This document shows positions 54,692-64,000 of a DNA stretch of 64,000 nt, piece after piece. The notes under the pieces were generated by a model. It was not told where the DNA came from and searched no databases. It saw nothing but the letters and a program-made list of their open reading frames with translations. This DNA comes from Streptomyces sp. NRRL B-1140 (GTDB taxonomy: Bacteria > Actinomycetota > Actinomycetes > Streptomycetales > Streptomycetaceae), in the NCBI RefSeq assembly GCF_001280065.1, contig NZ_LGEA01000002.1, forward strand, positions 124,001-188,000. The letters run 5' to 3'. How positions within the stretch are numbered: position 1 is the stretch's first letter; each line of letters opens with the position of its first letter. The translations under genes and the position numbers were made by a program.

Positions 54692-56104
54692 TCAGGCGCC
54701 GGGGGTGAACTGCCACCAGTTCATGTTGAGGAGGTAACCGCTGCCCCCGCTGAAGCGCAGGTAGAGGTCCTGGGTTCCGGTCGCGCCGGAGACCGGGCAG
54801 GTCACCGTCGTCCAGGTCTGCCAGCCCCCGGTGTTCGGCACACCGCACCGGCCGGCGACCGTCCCGCTCGGCGAACCCAGGCGCAGTTCGACGGTGCCGC
54901 CGCCGCTGCCCGAGGCCACGCGGGCGGTGAAGGAGGACGCGCCCGGCCCGAAGGCCACGCCCTTGACCTTGAGGTAGTCGCCGTTGTCGATCCAGCCGAC
55001 GTTCATCCCGCCTTCGGCGGCCGGTTCGGTCTCGATCCCGGATCCCCACGCGAGCGTCTCGGCCTCCTGGCGTACGTACGGGTTGAGCGTGCCGTTCTGG
55101 GGGGCGCCGCCGCTCGTCATGTTGATCGACGGGATGGTGCCGTCGGCGTTGTAGGAGAACCTCTCCACCGCCACCGAGCGGGTGAAGCCGCCGCCGCCCG
55201 GGAGTGCGCCGTTGTGGTAGAAGAAGTACGAACTGCCGTTGAAGTCCACGATCCCGGGGTGGTTGGTGAAGCTGCTGCCCTGGGTGGGCATGACCGTCCC
55301 GCGGTAGGTCCAGGGCCCGGTCGGGCCGGGCGCCGTGGAGTAGGCGATGAACTCCGAGCAGCACCTGGCCGCGAACACCATGTAGTACAGGCCGTTCCGC
55401 TTGTAGACCCAGGGTCCTTCCTCGTACAGCGTGGGACGGTTGGGGTCACCGGTGCGGGTGCCGAACCCCGCGGTGGTGAGCGGGATCCTGGTGGGGCTGC
55501 CCGAGTAGGACGTCATGTCGGCGTTGAGCCTGACGTAGGTCAGGTTCGGGTTGCCCCAGTAGAGGTAGGCCTGGCCGTTGTCGTCGATGAAGACGGTCGG
55601 GTCGATCTCCCCGTTCTCCACTAGCGGACGGCCGAGGGCGTCCCGGAACGGGCCGGTGGGGCTGTCGGCGACCGCGACGCCGATGGCCATCCGGCCGGTC
55701 GCCCGGTTCTTCACGGGCACGTACCAGTAGAACCGGCCGTTGCGCTCGACGGCCTGTCCGGCCCACGCGTCGGCGGACGCCCAGCTGAAGGTGGCCAGGC
55801 TGAGCGGTGAGCCGTGGTCGGTCCAGTTGACCATGTCGGCGGAGGACCACACCCGCCAGTCCTTCATGGTGAAGTAGGTGGAGCCGTCCTCGTCGTGCCC
55901 GGTGTAGAGGTAGACCCGCCCGTTGTGGACCAGTGGGGCCGGGTCGGCGGTGTAGACGTGCTGGACGATGGGATTGTCGGCGCGGGCGGCGGTGGGGCCG
56001 ACCGCGGCGGGAACGACGGTGAACGCCAGCAGCAGGCCCAGGGTCCAGGCGACGGCCCGGACGAGCCCGGTGGCGGGCGTGGGTGAGGGCCGGGCCAGGG
56101 TCAT
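54692..56104 (-). CDS. Secreted GH43-like glycosidase with C-terminal CBM6
   Basis: ATG at 56104 with GGAGG upstream gives 470 residues. A signal peptide ends near 'AARADNPIVQ'. The five-bladed fold shows 'HVYTADPAPLVHNGRVYLYTGHDE' (Asp base), 'ENGEIDPTVFIDDNGQAYLYWGN' and 'YEEGPWVYKRNGLYYMVFAARC' (acid Glu). From about residue 345 a CBM6 follows ('RQEAETLAWGSGIETEPAAEGGMNVGWIDNGDYLKVKGVAF'). It should remove arabinose or xylose from arabinoxylan. It is 59 bases downstream of the GH27 gene in the same direction. Confidence 0.9.
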   Translation of the reverse strand: MTLARPSPTPATGLVRAVAWTLGLLLAFTVVPAAVGPTAARADNPIVQHVYTADPAPLVHNGRVYLYTGHDEDGSTYFTMKDWRVWSSADMVNWTDHGSPLSLATFSWASADAWAGQAVERNGRFYWYVPVKNRATGRMAIGVAVADSPTGPFRDALGRPLVENGEIDPTVFIDDNGQAYLYWGNPNLTYVRLNADMTSYSGSPTRIPLTTAGFGTRTGDPNRPTLYEEGPWVYKRNGLYYMVFAARCCSEFIAYSTAPGPTGPWTYRGTVMPTQGSSFTNHPGIVDFNGSSYFFYHNGALPGGGGFTRSVAVERFSYNADGTIPSINMTSGGAPQNGTLNPYVRQEAETLAWGSGIETEPAAEGGMNVGWIDNGDYLKVKGVAFGPGASSFTARVASGSGGGTVELRLGSPSGTVAGRCGVPNTGGWQTWTTVTCPVSGATGTQDLYLRFSGGSGYLLNMNWWQFTPGA

Positions 56105-56163
56105 CGTGACCTCCGGGGAGCGTCGAGGGGTGGACGAGCCGCGCGCCGGGTGCGCTGCGTCCC

Positions 56164-57807
56164 TCATGTGCGGCTCCACTTCTGGGTGGTCTGACCGGTG
56201 CAGCTCCACAGGACCAGCCGGGTTCCGTTGGCGGTGCCGGCGCGGTCGGCATCGAGGCACAGCCCCGCGTGGACATTGCGGATCGTCCCGTCGGAGCCGA
56301 CGGTCCACTTCTGGTTGTCCTGGCCGTTGCAGGGCCAGGTGATGACCCGGGTTCCGTTCGTCGTGCCCTGGTTGTAGGCGTCCAGGCACTTGTCGCCGAA
56401 GACACGGATCTCGCCACCCGCCCACGTGGTCCACAGTTGGTTGGCGGCCGTATGGCAGTCCCAGAGCAGTACGGTGGCACCGGCCGCGGTGGAGGCGTTG
56501 TCCACGTCCAGGCAGCGGCCGGATGCGTTGCCGCGCAGACGCGAGGTGGTGGCGGCCAGCGGGCTGCCACCACTCACCCGGAACGCGGCCACACCGTGCG
56601 CGGGGACGCTCGCGGAGATCTGCCCGGAGGTGCTCGACGTGCCGCCGGTCCACAGGTCGGTGAGGGTGAACGAGCCGCCGGACAGTCCGACCTGCGCGGC
56701 CGTGGTGGTGATGGTCGCGGTGCTGCTCCCCCGGTTGAACAGGCCCACCGCGACCGAGCCGTCGGAGAGGGCCTTGGCGAACACCTCGGTGCCGCCGTCG
56801 TCGCGGACCCGGCGCCCGCCCGCGGCCAGCGGGTCCTGGTTCACCGCCAGCAGACGCGGGTTGCGCAGGATCGCGCTCACGTCGGCGGACATGGAGCGGA
56901 TGTCGTTGCCCGCGATGAGAGGGGCGCCCATCAGCGCCCACAGGGCGAAGTGGGAACGCGACTCCGTCAGTGACAGGCCGGGGCGGCCGACGACGAGCAT
57001 GTCGGGGTCGTTGAAGTGTCCCGGGCCCGCCTGGGCCGCCAGTGGCGCGGTGATGTCCAGGACGTTGCCGACGCCCATGGGGTAGCTGTTGGTGTTGCCG
57101 TTCTGCCAGATGTCGAGCAGGTCCTCGGTCGTCCGCCACAGGTCGGCGACCTGTCCCCAGTCGTAGGTGGCGCCGGTGGGGGCGTGGAAGCTGTTGGGAT
57201 TGATGCTGTAGACGATCGGACGGCCGGTGGCACGCAGGGCGTCGCGCATCAGCGTGAACCGCGCGATCTGCTCGCTGAGGGTGCCGCTGCCGGAGCACCA
57301 GTCGTACTTGAGGTAGTCCACGCCCCAGGAGGCGAACGTGGCGGCGTCCTGGGCCTCATGGCCCTTGCTGCCGGTGGAGCCGGGGTAGGTGCCCACGCCC
57401 TGGGCACACGTTTTCTCGTTGGGCGCCTGGTAGATGCCGAACTTCAGGCCCTTGCCGTGGATGTAGTCCCCGAGCGCCTTCATGCCGCTGGGGAACTTGG
57501 CCGTGTTGGCCCGCAGGTTGCCCGCCGCGTCGCGCTGGGGGTCGAACCAGCAGTCGTCGACGACGACGTACTGGTAGCCCGCGGCCTTCATGCCCGAGGA
57601 CACCATCGCGTCGGCGGCCTGACGCACCTGGGCCTCGGTGATCTGGCATCCGAAGCTGTTCCAGCTGTTCCAGCCGAGCGGCGGGGTGAGCGCCGGGCTG
57701 CCCGGCGCGGCCGCTGCGGGGGACTGCGCGGAGGCCACCAGGGCGGTGGCCGTCAGCACGGTGGTCGCGAGAAGGCGGAGCAGTCGTCCGCCTGATCGTC
57801 TGGGCAC
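56164..57807 (-). CDS. Secreted GH27 alpha-galactosidase with ricin-type CBM13
   Basis: GTG at 57807 follows GAGGAGG and gives 547 residues. After the signal peptide the GH27 barrel is clear: 'LTPPLGWNSWNSFGCQITEAQVRQAADAMV', 'YVVVDDCWFDPQRDAAGNL', the nucleophile region 'WGVDYLKYDWCSGSGT' and the acid/base region 'PGHFNDPDMLVVG'. The last 125 residues are three ricin-B repeats with QxW motifs (NQLWTTW, NQKWTVG, TQKWSRT). It removes alpha-galactose from galactomannan or galactosides. A dyad lies in its 5' region. Confidence 0.93.
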   Translation of the reverse strand: MPRRSGGRLLRLLATTVLTATALVASAQSPAAAAPGSPALTPPLGWNSWNSFGCQITEAQVRQAADAMVSSGMKAAGYQYVVVDDCWFDPQRDAAGNLRANTAKFPSGMKALGDYIHGKGLKFGIYQAPNEKTCAQGVGTYPGSTGSKGHEAQDAATFASWGVDYLKYDWCSGSGTLSEQIARFTLMRDALRATGRPIVYSINPNSFHAPTGATYDWGQVADLWRTTEDLLDIWQNGNTNSYPMGVGNVLDITAPLAAQAGPGHFNDPDMLVVGRPGLSLTESRSHFALWALMGAPLIAGNDIRSMSADVSAILRNPRLLAVNQDPLAAGGRRVRDDGGTEVFAKALSDGSVAVGLFNRGSSTATITTTAAQVGLSGGSFTLTDLWTGGTSSTSGQISASVPAHGVAAFRVSGGSPLAATTSRLRGNASGRCLDVDNASTAAGATVLLWDCHTAANQLWTTWAGGEIRVFGDKCLDAYNQGTTNGTRVITWPCNGQDNQKWTVGSDGTIRNVHAGLCLDADRAGTANGTRLVLWSCTGQTTQKWSRT

Positions 57808-57830
57808 CAGGGCCTCCTCAACCGGATGGG

Positions 57831-57867
57831 TGTCATGAGCGGTGACTTTGGTGTCACGTGCATGACA
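57831..57867. promoter_or_regulatory. Dyad in the 5' region of the GH27 gene
   Basis: TGTCATG (57831-57837) and CATGACA (57861-57867) are perfect outer arms, and GTGAC/GTCAC form inner arms off-centre by one base. The element is 24 bases before the GH27 start, where a repressor or an mRNA fold would act. Confidence 0.45.
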
Positions 57868-57878
57868 TCCCATGGGTT

Positions 57879-57888
57879 CGAAATTTCG
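57879..57888. promoter_or_regulatory. CGAAATTTCG palindrome in the divergent glycosidase promoter
   Basis: A perfect 10-base palindrome 72 bases before the GH27 start. It resembles the CGAAA-N-TTTCG repeats known before Streptomyces xylanase genes (from memory). A looser relative is at 58007-58017. Confidence 0.5.
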
Positions 57889-58006
57889 CACGCCATTCCG
57901 AAACTCGTGATGCCAGGGATGGTAGACGGAGGCCCGGACATGTCAACAGCGCGAGCATCGATATCGAGCAAGCGGCGGACCTGCGGTGATTCCACCCCCA
58001 GCACGT

Positions 58007-58017
58007 CGAATGTTTCG
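58007..58017. promoter_or_regulatory. CGAATGTTTCG palindrome upstream of the GH10-GH62 gene
   Basis: CGAA-TGT-TTCG has two 4-base arms and matches CGAAA-N-TTTCG at 10 of 11 positions. It is 252 bases before the GH10-GH62 start, in the same divergent region as the site at 57879. Confidence 0.5.
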
Positions 58018-58023
58018 AAGTGA

Positions 58024-60360
<2,337 letters not shown>

Positions 60361-60388
60361 CCGAGCGTGTCGCGGGGAGCGCTTCCGA

Positions 60389-60402
60389 TGGGAGCGCTCC
60401 CC
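60389..60402. promoter_or_regulatory. CebR-type operator upstream of the GH6 gene
   Basis: TGGGAGCGCTCCCC matches the 14-base cellulose-gene operator TGGGAGCGCTCCCA at 13 positions. A half-similar copy GGGGAGCGCTTCC lies just before it (60374-60386). It is 57 bases upstream of the GH6 start. CebR represses cellulase genes until cello-oligosaccharides appear. Confidence 0.8.
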
Positions 60403-60458
60403 TCCCGGCCCGCCGTCGCCCCTCGCACGCCCCCTGCCAGAAAGCCGAGGTACCCGTC

Positions 60459-61424
60459 ATGCGCCGCAGACTTCTCGCCCTGGCGGCAGCGCTCTCCTCA
60501 CTGCCGCTGGCGCTCGCCGCCGCCCCGACCGCTCACGCGGCCGACCCGACGACCATGACCAACGGGTTCTACGCCGACCCCGACTCCAGCGCGAAGCGAT
60601 GGGTCGCCGCCAACCCCGGCGACGGCCGTGCCTCCGCGATCAACGCCTCGATCGCCAATACTCCGACGGCCCGCTGGTTCGGCTCCTGGAGCGGCAGCAT
60701 CTCCGCCGCCACCGGCGCGTACACGAGCGCCGCGGACGCCCGGGACAAGCTGCCCCTCCTCGTCGCCTACAACATCTACAACCGTGACTACTGCGGCGGA
60801 CACTCCGCGGGCGGAGCCTCCTCGCCGTCCGCCTACGCGAACTGGATCGCCCAGTTCGCGGGCGGGATCGCCGGCCGCCCGGCCGTCGTCGTCCTGGAAC
60901 CGGACTCCCTCGGGGACTACGGCTGCATGAACCAGGCGCAGATCGACGAACGCGAGAGCATGCTGACCGGCGCGCTCGCCGAGTTCAACCGCCGAGCCCC
61001 CAACACCTGGGTCTACCTCGACGCCGGCAACCCGGCCTGGGCGAGCGCGGAGACCATGGCCCGGCGGCTTCACGAGGCCGGTGTCCGGCAGGCCCACGGA
61101 TTCTCGCTCAACGTCTCCAACTACCTCACCACGGCCGAGAACATCTCGTACGCCGCCGCCGTCAACAGGGAACTGAGCGCCCGGTACGGCTACACCAAGC
61201 CGTTCGTCGTGGACACCAGCCGCAACGGCAACGGCTCGAACGGCCAGTGGTGCAACCCCTCGGGCCGCCGCATCGGCACTCCCACCCGGCTGGGCGGTGG
61301 CGCCGAGATGCTTCTGTGGATCAAGGTTCCCGGCGAGTCCGACGGCAACTGCGGCGTGGGCGGCGGCTCCTCGGCCGGGCAGTTCCTTCCCGAGGTCGCC
61401 TACAAGATGATCTACGGCTACTGA
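60459..61424 (+). CDS. Secreted GH6 endoglucanase/cellobiohydrolase, catalytic domain only
   Basis: ATG at 60459 gives 321 residues: a signal peptide to 'AHAADPTTMTNGFYADPDSSAKRW' and a GH6 domain. Marks are 'PLLVAYNIYNRDYCGGHSAGGASSPSAYANWI', 'VVVLEPDSLGDYGCM' (proton-donor Asp loop), 'WVYLDAGNPAW' and 'KPFVVDTSRNGNGSNGQWCNPSGRRIG'. The usual Streptomyces CBM2 and linker are missing, so it lacks its own cellulose binding. It is controlled by a CebR-type site, so is likely induced by cellobiose. Confidence 0.93.
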   Translation: MRRRLLALAAALSSLPLALAAAPTAHAADPTTMTNGFYADPDSSAKRWVAANPGDGRASAINASIANTPTARWFGSWSGSISAATGAYTSAADARDKLPLLVAYNIYNRDYCGGHSAGGASSPSAYANWIAQFAGGIAGRPAVVVLEPDSLGDYGCMNQAQIDERESMLTGALAEFNRRAPNTWVYLDAGNPAWASAETMARRLHEAGVRQAHGFSLNVSNYLTTAENISYAAAVNRELSARYGYTKPFVVDTSRNGNGSNGQWCNPSGRRIGTPTRLGGGAEMLLWIKVPGESDGNCGVGGGSSAGQFLPEVAYKMIYGY

Positions 61425-61513
61425 CCCCGGCCCCTTCGGGCGCTTCCTGTGTTCCGTGCTCGGCCGGTCCGGCGGCGGCAACCCGGTCGGCACGGAGGCT
61501 GATCCGGCACCAC

Positions 61514-61558
61514 GGCCGAGGCCGCCCGCGCCCTCCATGGGTGCGGCCGGCCTCGGCC
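61514..61558 (+). terminator. Hairpin after the GH6 gene
   Basis: GGCCGAGGC (61514-61522) and GCCTCGGCC (61550-61558) form perfect 9-base arms; the loop can pair further (CGCC/GGCG-type). No T-run. Probably ends the GH6 transcript. Confidence 0.55.
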
Positions 61559-61660
61559 CGTTGGGCGTTGCGGTCCGGGACGGACCGAAGCGATCAGTCA
61601 AGATCGACAACTGGTCAAACGTGGTGTGGGCTGCGAAGCTGGAGTTCGAGGGCTCATCTA

Positions 61661-61674
61661 CTAGGTTGTCTAGG
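61661..61674. promoter_or_regulatory. CTAG repeat upstream of dhaK
   Basis: CTAGGTTGTCTAGG holds two CTAGG copies 9 bases apart. The rare CTAG tetramer twice in 14 bases, immediately before the AGGAGG of dhaK, suggests an operator (GntR sites often carry CTAG-like ends). No regulator is seen nearby. Confidence 0.4.
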
Positions 61675-61682
61675 AGGTACCC

Positions 61683-62675
61683 GTGAAGATGCTGATCAAC
61701 GTCCCGGAAAGCGTGGTCGCGGATGCGCTGCGCGGTCTGGCGGCTGCCCACCCGGAGCTGACCGTGGACGTGGAGAACCGGGTGATCGTGCGGCGGGACG
61801 CTCCCGTCGCCGGGCAGGTGGGGCTGGTCTCGGGCGGGGGCTCGGGGCACGAGCCGTTGCACGGCGGTTTCGTGGGCCCCGGCATGCTGTCGGCGGCCTG
61901 TCCGGGCGAGGTCTTCACCTCCCCCGTGCCCGACCAGATGCTGCGCGCTGCCGCCGCCGTGGACAGCGGGGCCGGCGTGCTCTTCATCGTGAAGAACTAC
62001 ACCGGGGACGTACTCAACTTCGACATGGCCGCAGAGATGGCCGAGGACGAGGGCATCCGGGTCGCGAAGGTGCTCGTCAACGACGACGTGGCGGTGACCG
62101 ACAGTCTGTACACGGCGGGACGTCGTGGTACGGGCGCGACCCTGTTCGTGGAGAAGATCGCGGGCGCCGCCGCAGCCGAGGGCATGCCCTTGGAGCGGGT
62201 CGAGGCCATCGCCCGGCAGGTGAACGAGCACTCCCGCAGCTTCGGGATCGCACTGAGCGCCTGCAGCACCCCGGCCAAGGGCAGTCCCACCTTCGATCTG
62301 CCGCCCGGCGAGCTGGAGTTGGGCATCGGCATCCACGGCGAGCCCGGCCGGGAGCGGCGCGCCATGATGACCTCCGGGGAGATCGCCGAGGCCGCCGTCG
62401 AGGCGGTGGTGGAGGACCTCCAGCCGCGCAATCCGGTGCTGGTCCTGGTGAACGGCATGGGCGCGACTCCGCTGCTGGAGCTGTACGGCTTCAACGCCGA
62501 GGTGCACCGGGTGCTCGCCCAGCGCGGTGTCCCCGTGGCCCGCGTCCTCGTGGGCAACTACGTCACCTCCCTGGACATGGCGGGCGCCTCGCTCACGCTG
62601 TGCCAGGTCGACGAGGAACTGCTGCGGCTGTACGACGCGCCGGTGAAGACCCCGGGGCTGCGCTGGGGCGTGTGA
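61683..62675 (+). CDS. dhaK: Dihydroxyacetone kinase subunit DhaK
   Basis: GTG at 61683 is 5 bases after AGGAGG; ATG at 61689 is the alternative. The 330-residue protein has the DhaK fold with His56 in 'GGGSGHEPLHGGFVG' and His218 in 'GIGIHGEPGRER', the residue that binds dihydroxyacetone covalently. DhaL then transfers phosphate from its bound ADP/ATP. It starts the dhaKLM operon, used to make glycerone phosphate from glycerol or dihydroxyacetone. Confidence 0.94.
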   Translation: MKMLINVPESVVADALRGLAAAHPELTVDVENRVIVRRDAPVAGQVGLVSGGGSGHEPLHGGFVGPGMLSAACPGEVFTSPVPDQMLRAAAAVDSGAGVLFIVKNYTGDVLNFDMAAEMAEDEGIRVAKVLVNDDVAVTDSLYTAGRRGTGATLFVEKIAGAAAAEGMPLERVEAIARQVNEHSRSFGIALSACSTPAKGSPTFDLPPGELELGIGIHGEPGRERRAMMTSGEIAEAAVEAVVEDLQPRNPVLVLVNGMGATPLLELYGFNAEVHRVLAQRGVPVARVLVGNYVTSLDMAGASLTLCQVDEELLRLYDAPVKTPGLRWGV

Positions 62676-62724
62676 CCCACAGGGGGCAGAGGATCACCAC
62701 GTACCTACCAGGCAAGGAGAGCCA

Positions 62725-63324
62725 GTGCTCGACGCCGATTTCTTCCGCCGTTGGATGACGGCGACCGCCGCGTCCGTGGACCGCGAGGCGGAACGGCTCA
62801 CCGCCCTCGACTCCCCCATCGGGGACGCCGACCACGGCAGCAATCTCCAGCGCGGGTTCACGGCCGTGGCGGCCGCGCTGGAGGAGGAGGCCCCCGGCAC
62901 GCCCGGCGGCGTTCTGACCCTGGCCGGACGCCGGCTGATCTCGACGGTCGGCGGCGCGTCGGGGCCGCTGTACGGGACGCTGCTGCGCCGTACCGGCAAG
63001 GCGCTGGGCGATGCCGAGGAGGTCAGTGCGGAGCAGCTGGCCGAGGCCTTGCGGGCGGGGGTGGACGCGGTCATGACGCTCGGCGGCGCCGCCCCGGGCG
63101 ACAAGACCATGATCGACGCCCTGGTGCCCGCGGTGGACGCGCTCGGCGACTCGTTCGCCGCGGCCCGCACCGCGGCGGAGGAGGGCGCGGTCGCGACGAC
63201 GCCGTTGCAGGCGCGCAAGGGCCGGGCGAGTTACGTGGGCGAGCGCAGCATCGGCCACCAGGATCCGGGCGCCACGTCGTCGGCGCTGCTGATCGCCGGA
63301 CTCGCGGAGGCCGCCGGTGAGTGA
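62725..63324 (+). CDS. dhaL: Dihydroxyacetone kinase subunit DhaL
   Basis: GTG at 62725 follows AAGGAGAG; the product is 199 residues. The Mg-nucleotide site is 'DSPIGDADHGSNLQRGFTAV' (three Asp), followed by 'STVGGASGPLYGTLL', 'GVDAVMTLGGAAPGDKTMIDAL' and 'QARKGRASYVGERSIGHQDPGATSSALLIAGL', all of which ring the ADP. It is 49 bases after dhaK and overlaps dhaM by 8. Confidence 0.94.
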   Translation: MLDADFFRRWMTATAASVDREAERLTALDSPIGDADHGSNLQRGFTAVAAALEEEAPGTPGGVLTLAGRRLISTVGGASGPLYGTLLRRTGKALGDAEEVSAEQLAEALRAGVDAVMTLGGAAPGDKTMIDALVPAVDALGDSFAAARTAAEEGAVATTPLQARKGRASYVGERSIGHQDPGATSSALLIAGLAEAAGE

Positions 63325-63727
63325 CGAGCAGCTGGTGGGAATCGTGCTGGTGTCGCACAGCGCGGAGGTGGCCGCGTCGGTCGCCGAGCTGGCGAAGGGG
63401 CTCGCGGGCGGCGGCCCTGCGGTACCCGTGGCTCCCGCGGGCGGTACCGAGGGCGGCGGGCTCGGCACCAGCTCCGAACTGATCGCCGCGGCGGCCGCGT
63501 CCGTCGATCGCGGTGCCGGAGTCGCGGTCCTGACCGATCTGGGCAGCGCCGTGCTGACCGTGAAGGCGCTGCTGGCGGAGGGCGACGAACTGCCCGAGCG
63601 GACACGTCTGGTGGATGCCCCCTTCGTCGAGGGGGCGGTGGCCGCGGTCGTCACGGCGTCCACCGGGGCGGACCTGGCGGCGGTGGAGGCGGCCGCCACG
63701 GAGGCGTACACCTACCGGAAGGTGTAG
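63317..63727 (+). CDS. dhaM: Phosphoryl donor subunit DhaM (EIIA-like)
   Basis: GTG at 63317 gives 136 residues. The active His14 is in 'GIVLVSHSAEVAASVAEL'; 'APAGGTEGGGLGTSSELI' and 'VAVLTDLGSAVLTVKALL' complete the EIIA-man fold. No HPr or EI domain is fused, so it depends on the general PTS proteins, as in most actinobacteria. It phosphorylates DhaL-ADP. Confidence 0.92.
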   Translation: MSDEQLVGIVLVSHSAEVAASVAELAKGLAGGGPAVPVAPAGGTEGGGLGTSSELIAAAAASVDRGAGVAVLTDLGSAVLTVKALLAEGDELPERTRLVDAPFVEGAVAAVVTASTGADLAAVEAAATEAYTYRKV

Positions 63728-63794
63728 CGCCGCCCGCGGCCGGGCACGCCGAAGCGACGGTGTGCCCGGCCGCAGGCGTGCCGGTGAGGTGCCG

Positions 63795-64000
63795 TCAGCC
63801 GATCGGTCCCCGCCGTCCACCCGGCCCGCCCACCCGGCTCCCGACGGCGAACCGCCTCGCCACCCTCTCCCCTTCCGTCACGGCGACGGCCGGGTCCTCG
63901 ATGGGCGACACCTTGGTGTTCTTGAAGACGATGTAGGTGACACCGGAGGGTGCGCCGCCGCCGTGCGGATCGGCACGGATGCCGAGGGCCTTGGCGGTCG
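63795..64000 (-). CDS. C-terminal end of an uncharacterised protein (partial)
   Basis: The frame is open at the window edge and ends with TGA at 63795-63797 (minus). The visible 68 residues read 'TAKALGIRADPHGGGAPSGVTYIVFKNTKVSPIEDPAVAV' then a Gly/Arg-rich tail. I do not recognise a family; a secreted hydrolase is possible. It is convergent with dhaM (67 bases apart). Confidence 0.5.
   Translation of the reverse strand, partial: TAKALGIRADPHGGGAPSGVTYIVFKNTKVSPIEDPAVAVTEGERVARRFAVGSRVGGPGGRRGPIG

Overview
The window reads as chromosomal DNA from a Streptomyces or a very close relative. It is very GC-rich, third codon positions are almost always G or C, GTG starts and 4-base ATGA/GTGA overlaps are common, and the gene families are typical of the genus: FUSC, PucR and SigE-type regulators, an MsnO8-type luciferase-like oxidase, DUF6479 and Rv1733c-like proteins, and secreted GH6/GH10/GH27/GH43/GH62 glycosidases. 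I see no tRNA or rRNA genes, CRISPR array, phage genes or intact insertion sequence.

Layout. 0-4.8 kb: end of an Lrp/AsnC regulator, then a CoA-transferase / HMG-CoA-lyase-like / MatC-like transporter operon followed by an IclR regulator; matching palindromes precede the operon and the regulator. 4.8-8.7 kb: a decayed stretch with a barstar-family gene and an AraC-family gene that each seem to have lost an internal segment and the reading frame, a metallo-hydrolase, an NAD(P)-binding protein with a frameshifted C-terminus, and about 0.8 kb without a recognisable gene. 8.7-16.7 kb: FUSC membrane protein, formaldehyde-type zinc dehydrogenase, a membrane protein of unknown function, a DUF1931 histone-fold protein, a SpoIIE-phosphatase remnant, DUF2267 and Hsp20. 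16.7-26.3 kb: a stress cluster on the minus strand in transcript order dnaK-grpE-dnaJ-cbpM-like-clpB-thioredoxin-UBP zinc finger-cyclic-nucleotide-domain/TrxR-like flavoprotein-hsp20, headed by a small general stress protein. It joins unfolding, disaggregation and thiol redox functions.

26.5-38.7 kb: mixed genes, namely a PucR regulator, acyl-CoA dehydrogenase, a copper-storage-like Cys-rich protein, DUF6479, an ECF sigma factor with a partner membrane protein, two coupled glycosyltransferase-type membrane proteins, an NCS1 permease with a zinc-knuckle tail, two small membrane proteins and an AlkZ-like DNA glycosylase homologue. 38.8-48.3 kb: an organosulfur cluster. A seven-gene minus operon (SsuD-like monooxygenase, GNAT, solute-binding lipoprotein, permease, ATPase, second lipoprotein, MsnO8-like oxidase) is preceded by a 25-residue Cys-ending leader peptide that appears to be leaderless. 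A divergent permease and a DszC/SfnB-like flavoprotein complete it. This looks like uptake and oxidative desulfurisation of organic sulfur with cysteine-responsive attenuation.

48.4-54.7 kb: lipoproteins, a YbdK-type glutamate-cysteine ligase divergent from an orphan ctaD, and a serine hydrolase. 54.7-61.4 kb: a plant-polysaccharide locus with GH43-CBM6 and GH27-CBM13 on the minus strand, divergent from a GH10-GH62 fusion and a GH6 enzyme; a CebR-type operator precedes GH6 and CGAA/TTCG palindromes lie in the divergent promoter region. 61.7-63.7 kb: dhaK-dhaL-dhaM. A partial uncharacterised gene runs off the right end.

The strongest candidates for a second look are the leader-peptide-controlled sulfur operon, the chaperone-redox cluster, the GH10-GH62 fusion, and the run of broken genes at 4.8-8 kb, which must first be separated from sequencing error.
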